Of a stretch of DNA of 64,000 nucleotides, positions 60,477 through 64,000 are shown in pieces; the first letter of the stretch is position 1; each line of letters opens with the position of its first letter. The position numbers were made by a program, and so were the translations under genes. Origin of the DNA: Blautia faecis (GTDB lineage: Bacteria > Bacillota > Clostridia > Lachnospirales > Lachnospiraceae). The stretch spans positions 17,193-81,192 of the forward strand of contig NZ_JAJCIA010000019.1 in assembly GCF_020554845.1 (NCBI RefSeq), written 5' to 3'. The notes below the pieces were generated by a model. That model saw only the letters and a program-made list of their open reading frames with translations, ran no database searches and had not been told where the DNA came from.

Positions 60477-62279
60477 TCAGCGGAAGCTCTTCAGCCAGTT
60501 CACCAGGGAATCATGCCAGATATTGTCATAAACGGTTTTCTTCATCTGGTCGGTTACCGGACCATTGTTTGCCATTTTCGCAAGGATTCCGGCTTGAAGC
60601 TCTTTTACGGTCATGTCCTCTGGGGACTTGGACCAGTCTACGGTTATCTGAGATTTTTCGGAGGCTGGTTCGGATGCGGTAGTAGTATTAGATGTTGTAC
60701 CATCAGCTGCTTTTTCAGAAGCATTTGTGGTGCAATCAGAGTTACCTACAGTAGTCGCAACCGTTTCCTTTATGCTGTCCGTATTCGCAGCATTTTTCAG
60801 TGCCTGAGAGATCGGAGTTGTATTTTGCTCTGCGACAGTGGCAGCAGCTTCCTCTTTTGTCTGGTCTGCGTTGTCAGCCTTAACTGTTGTATTAGTAGTT
60901 TCCGGTGTCTTTGCATTCATCTCTACCGGCTTATACTCTGGCATATCCCCAGCCGGAACCCAGATATTGCCGCTGTTTCCGGCAACGGTTACATGAATGC
61001 GTCCATTTTCTACAGAAACTTTTTCACCGGTCAGAGTACCTACATACTCAGCTGCATTTCCAGCAGCCAGATCCATAGAAGCGGCATTGTCATCATTATT
61101 TACAGTGATGATCACACGCACCCCATCCAGGTCACGGGCAAAAGCATACTGGCGGTTGGTGAGCATAAGCTCTGCATAGCTTCCATAATTAAGAGCCGGT
61201 GTATTCTGGCGGACTTTTCCAAGGGCAGCAATAAGAGCTGTGCAAGGATTTTTCTCCACTGCGTCAGCATAATCAGCAAGATTTAAGGCTGGTCTTAAGC
61301 TGTCATCTGAGGTTCTTTCCTTACGTCCCTCAATTCCAAATTCAGAACCATAATAAATACTTGGAACTCCCGGAAGGGTGTAGAGAAGCACATGAACTGG
61401 AGCAAAATGCGCCTTATTGGAAAGTTTGGTGTAAATTCGTTCTACATCATGGTTGTCCACGAAATTATAAAGATCAAGGTCGCCCATGTTCTGCTGATAT
61501 TTTACAGTGTGCGCGATCTCAAAATAGTTATGGTCATTGTGTCCGCTGTAAAGAGCCTTGTGAAGTGCATAATTTGTAACACTGTGAAGGGTGCTGCCAT
61601 TTACCCAGCGACTGTAATCGCCGTGGATGACTTCGCCCATCAGCCAGAAATCCGGCTTCACTTCCTCAGCGGTGCGGCGCAGCTGTTTCATAAAATCAAA
61701 GTCCAGAACGTCCGCAGCGTCAAGACGGATACCATCCACATCAAATTCAGAAACCCAGAAACGGATCACATCGCAGATGTAGTTCTGCACATCAGGATTA
61801 CGCTGGTTTAATTTTACCAGAAGATTATATCCGCCCCAGTTTTCATAGGAAAAGCCATCGTTGTATTCGGTATTTCCAGAGAAGTTCACATTACAGTACC
61901 AGTTTACATAAGGTGAATTCTGTCGTTTCTCCTGAATATCTTTAAATGCGAAAAAGTCACGTCCGGTGTGGTTGAATACGCCATCAAAGATAACCTTGAT
62001 CTCTTTTTCGTGGCAGGCTGCAACGAAATTCTTCAGATCCTTGTTGTCCCCCAGACGGGAGTCAAGCTTCCTGTAATCAGTAGTCTCATAACCATGTCCC
62101 ACACTTTCAAATAAAGGACCAATATATAAAGCGGTGCACCCGATCTCTTTAATATGATCGATCCACGGAAGAAGTGTATTCAGCCTATGCACAGGCTCTC
62201 CATACTCATTCTGCTTCGGCGCCCCAGTCAAACCCAGTGGATAAATGTGATAAAAAACTGCCTCGTTATACCAACTCAT
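60477..62279 (-). CDS. GH13 alpha-amylase-family enzyme with unusual C-terminal tail
   Basis: 600 residues from ATG 62279 (AGAGGTG site; GTG 62288 is part of it). No signal peptide. Barrel motifs: FDGVFNHTG, nucleophile Asp187 in DGIRLDAADV, acid/base Glu216 in LMGEVIHG and Asp278 in FVDNHDVER, as in cytoplasmic maltodextrin- or cyclomaltodextrin-degrading enzymes. The barrel and its beta domain end near residue 450. A Thr/Ala/Asn/Ser-rich linker (about 455-555) and a 40-residue helical end (TVKELQAGILAKMANNGPVT) follow, which is not usual for the family. Confidence 0.88.
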   Translation of the reverse strand: MSWYNEAVFYHIYPLGLTGAPKQNEYGEPVHRLNTLLPWIDHIKEIGCTALYIGPLFESVGHGYETTDYRKLDSRLGDNKDLKNFVAACHEKEIKVIFDGVFNHTGRDFFAFKDIQEKRQNSPYVNWYCNVNFSGNTEYNDGFSYENWGGYNLLVKLNQRNPDVQNYICDVIRFWVSEFDVDGIRLDAADVLDFDFMKQLRRTAEEVKPDFWLMGEVIHGDYSRWVNGSTLHSVTNYALHKALYSGHNDHNYFEIAHTVKYQQNMGDLDLYNFVDNHDVERIYTKLSNKAHFAPVHVLLYTLPGVPSIYYGSEFGIEGRKERTSDDSLRPALNLADYADAVEKNPCTALIAALGKVRQNTPALNYGSYAELMLTNRQYAFARDLDGVRVIITVNNDDNAASMDLAAGNAAEYVGTLTGEKVSVENGRIHVTVAGNSGNIWVPAGDMPEYKPVEMNAKTPETTNTTVKADNADQTKEEAAATVAEQNTTPISQALKNAANTDSIKETVATTVGNSDCTTNASEKAADGTTSNTTTASEPASEKSQITVDWSKSPEDMTVKELQAGILAKMANNGPVTDQMKKTVYDNIWHDSLVNWLKSFR

Positions 62280-62674
62280 GTCTAACACCTCTGTCGTTTA
62301 AAATAAATTTGTACATTCAACGTCTTCTATAATAGCAGATTTTAGGAGCTTATACCATATAAAAATATGATGATTCATGATACTCTGTAAGGACTGTTAA
62401 GAATTTTTTGAAAACGGAAAATATATTGAAAATTTTACTTAAGGGCGAAGGGGTAAAAATAGTGATTCGATATATAAAATGACGGAAGAACAGAAGAAAG
62501 CCTTTGTTGAGGCCTGATGGTAAACTATATTGACAAAACCTATTGATATACTATGAAAACAAGGGCATATTTTACAACAACATTAACGAAAGGAAAAACC
62601 ACTTTCAAAAGCGGAAAAATGGCAGTGAAGAGCTGAAAGTTTCATGCTAAAGTGCAGAAGTGGCGGGCCATCAG
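62280..62674. other. Gene-poor region before the LanC-like remnant
   Basis: No complete gene. A 12-codon fragment (MTEEQKKAFVEA, 62478-62516) looks like debris of a longer gene. AT-rich with no convincing promoter. Confidence 0.5.
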
Positions 62675-63484
62675 ATGAATAAAAGGATAGATCCAAGAAT
62701 TTTTCATAAGAATACTGCAGAAGATTATCTTCGGGCAGCGATAGAGACAGCGAACTGGATCGACACGCTGGCGGTGAAGACAGAGTATGGAAGGATCTGG
62801 AAAGCGCTTCCGGAGGGACAGGAAGGATATCGTGAAGATGTTCCTATGTTTACGTCAAAAAGTATGTATGACGGTTCAGCTGGAATCGGAATTTTCCTGA
62901 TCCGTCTTTATGAAGCCACTAGTGATGAGAGATGGCTGAAAGAAGCAGAAGAAGCGGCTGCGCATATTATTGCTACGCAGGTTGGTCCTGAATGGTATCA
63001 GCATACCCTACTTACATTCGGAGGTGAAAGGAATCATTCCTGTGCCGGGATGGGCGGCAGGATCTTATAATGGACCGGTAGGAGAAGCCTATTTCCTGGA
63101 GGATCTTTACCATGTGACAAGAAAGCAGGAGTATCGCGATTTCGTGTTACGCACAGCGGATATTCTTATGGAGGCAGCTTCTTGAGATGAACGCGGGTTG
63201 TTTTGGAGCGAGCAGGAGGATATTACTGCAGATGGCGGATTTATTGTTTTTCTGGATATTGTATATCGTCGCACTGGAATCCGGAAATATCTGGATTTTG
63301 CCAGTGAGGCAGCCGAACCTGGTATGACAGTTGGTGGAGAACCATCCCCACCAGAGTAGTAAGCTACCCGGGACTTTATGTAGGCGCAGCAGGATGCGGC
63401 TCTTCTTTACTGAGGGCTTACGCAGCGCTTACAGGAAAGAAGCTGACTAATTTGTATGAGTATCATTTTTTTGAGAAAATATAA
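62675..63484 (+). pseudogene. LanC-like protein gene, broken by several frameshifts
   Basis: The first frame (from 62675) gives NKRIDPRIFHKNTAEDYLRA and SMYDGSAGIGIFLIRLYEAT, a LanC-type alpha-toroid repeat, and stops at 63070. A second frame continues with PVPGWAAGSYNGPVGEAYFL to 63185; further pieces (FWSEQEDITADGGFIVFLDI; GLYVGAAGCGSSLLRAYAAL) appear in other frames up to a stop at 63482-63484. At least three disruptions make a functional product unlikely. It was probably a lanthionine-synthetase-C-like protein; the zinc ligands cannot be confirmed in what remains. Confidence 0.7.
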
Positions 63485-63566
63485 TGTACTTTATAATATG
63501 TACGAAGAATATGGAAATTATTTAACTGCAAAATATTACGGAACGTTTTCTTACATATAAATATAG

Positions 63567-63613
63567 CGCCTCTGCATACACTGTAAAAACAGCGTCGGCG
63601 GAGGCGTTTTTTT
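63567..63613 (+). terminator. Terminator-shaped hairpin overlapping the spoIIID ribosome site and start
   Basis: CGCCTCTGC (63567-63575) / GCGGAGGCG (63598-63606), with an inner CTGT/ACAG pairing and T7 (63607-63613). The GGAGG ribosome site (63600-63604) is inside the right arm and the TTG start inside the T run. Confidence 0.7.
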
Positions 63614-63893
63614 GAAAGAGTATATTGAAGAGCGGGCAGTAGAGATTGGAAATTATATTATCGAAACTAGGGCAACTGTAAGGCAGACTGCAAAAAGGTT
63701 TGGGATATCAAAGTCCACAGTACATAAGGACGTGACGACCAGACTTGCAAGCTTAAATCCAGCACTTGCAAGGCAGGCCAGGGCTGTGTTGGAGGTGAAT
63801 AAATCAGAGAGACATATCAGAGGTGGTTTAGCTACCAGGGAAAAGTATTTGCATCAACATATGCTAGAAAACAATTTGCACAAAAAAATATAA
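63612..63893 (+). CDS. spoIIID: Sporulation transcription factor SpoIIID
   Basis: 93 residues from TTG 63612, the start that yields (M)KEYIEERAVEIGNYIIETRA, matching SpoIIID N-termini. Helix-turn-helix TVRQTAKRFGISKSTVHKDV (residues 22-41), then the conserved SERHIRGGLATREKYL. It binds DNA in the mother cell during sporulation and tunes the sigma-E regulon. Slightly longer at the C-terminus (HQHMLENNLHKKI) than typical. A hairpin covers its ribosome site. Confidence 0.95.
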   Translation: MKEYIEERAVEIGNYIIETRATVRQTAKRFGISKSTVHKDVTTRLASLNPALARQARAVLEVNKSERHIRGGLATREKYLHQHMLENNLHKKI

Positions 63894-63912
63894 ACTTTTT
63901 TGTAAAAAGTGC

Positions 63913-63941
63913 TTGACGATTCCTTGCGGCAGTGGTATAGT
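63913..63941 (+). promoter_or_regulatory. Promoter of a gene beyond the window
   Basis: TTGACG, 17-bp spacer, TATAGT. It is overlapped by an inverted repeat listed separately. Confidence 0.7.
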
Positions 63942-63962
63942 AAACAAGCTGTCGCAAGGAAT
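63919..63962. promoter_or_regulatory. Candidate operator around the last promoter
   Basis: ATTCCTTGCGGCAG (63919-63932) and CTGTCGCAAGGAAT (63949-63962): 14-nt arms with one mismatch, 30 bp centre to centre, one in the promoter spacer and the other just after the start of transcription. It suits a repressor; the regulator is unknown. Confidence 0.5.
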
Positions 63963-64000
63963 TGCTTCTGAAATACTGAAAAATAAAATAGTTTTCAGAA

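Overview
The window looks like a chromosomal piece of a gut Lachnospiraceae firmicute, most like Blautia. This is inferred from spoIIID, a DUF4317 gene, LplABC-type sugar uptake, GPH sugar symport, acidic-tailed lipoproteins, tandem G3E NTPases and Gram-positive ribosome binding sites. No search was run, so species is not claimed.

Layout. 1-6.8 kb: a sucrose/fructo-oligosaccharide locus: divergent LacI repressor with palindromic operators, CUT1 ABC importer (first permease frameshifted in a G run), cytoplasmic GH32 hydrolase and fructokinase. 6.9-11.7 kb: RelA/SpoT-like synthetase, exported esterase-like hydrolase, an Rpn-type nuclease/transposase gene bracketed by two copies of a ~90-nt structured repeat, a DUF2798 membrane protein and two tightly packed, slightly aberrant tRNA genes. 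11.8-18.8 kb: GH43, GPH transporter, an AgrA/AgrC-like two-component pair and a GH78-like enzyme, probably one glycan-use locus. 18.9-28.9 kb: envelope and carbon storage genes (two polysaccharide deacetylases, trigger-factor-like lipoprotein, nagA, glgB). 29-31 kb: two G3E metal-chaperone NTPases, one with a His-rich insert, the other fused to a YcgQ-like C-terminal domain. 31-39.5 kb: pth, mfd, PrsA-like foldase, asparaginase, DUF4317. 39.7-48.2 kb: a repeat-rich lipoprotein behind three dyad operators, a truncated AAA-ATPase, LysR, metNIQ and an ArsB/NhaD-like permease coupled to a 31-residue membrane peptide. 48.3-53 kb: cytidylate-kinase-like protein, a small unknown protein, an 850-residue transglutaminase-like protein and TraX-like protein. 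53-60.3 kb: Wadjet-like jetABC with no jetD, then a Nif11-like small protein and an AlkD-like protein. 60.4-64 kb: GH13 enzyme, broken LanC-like gene and spoIIID.

The most unusual feature is a ~178-nt structured repeat present three times (43003-43180; 53073-53250 inverted; 53436-53614). Each copy has a conserved core in which paired positions change together, closed by 21-24-nt complementary arms whose sequence differs completely from copy to copy, and followed by a conserved GCGTCC. Two copies sit as an inverted pair directly upstream of jetABC. I do not recognise this family. Second is the ~90-nt element flanking the Rpn gene, with the same logic of conserved outer ends and a covarying inner hairpin.
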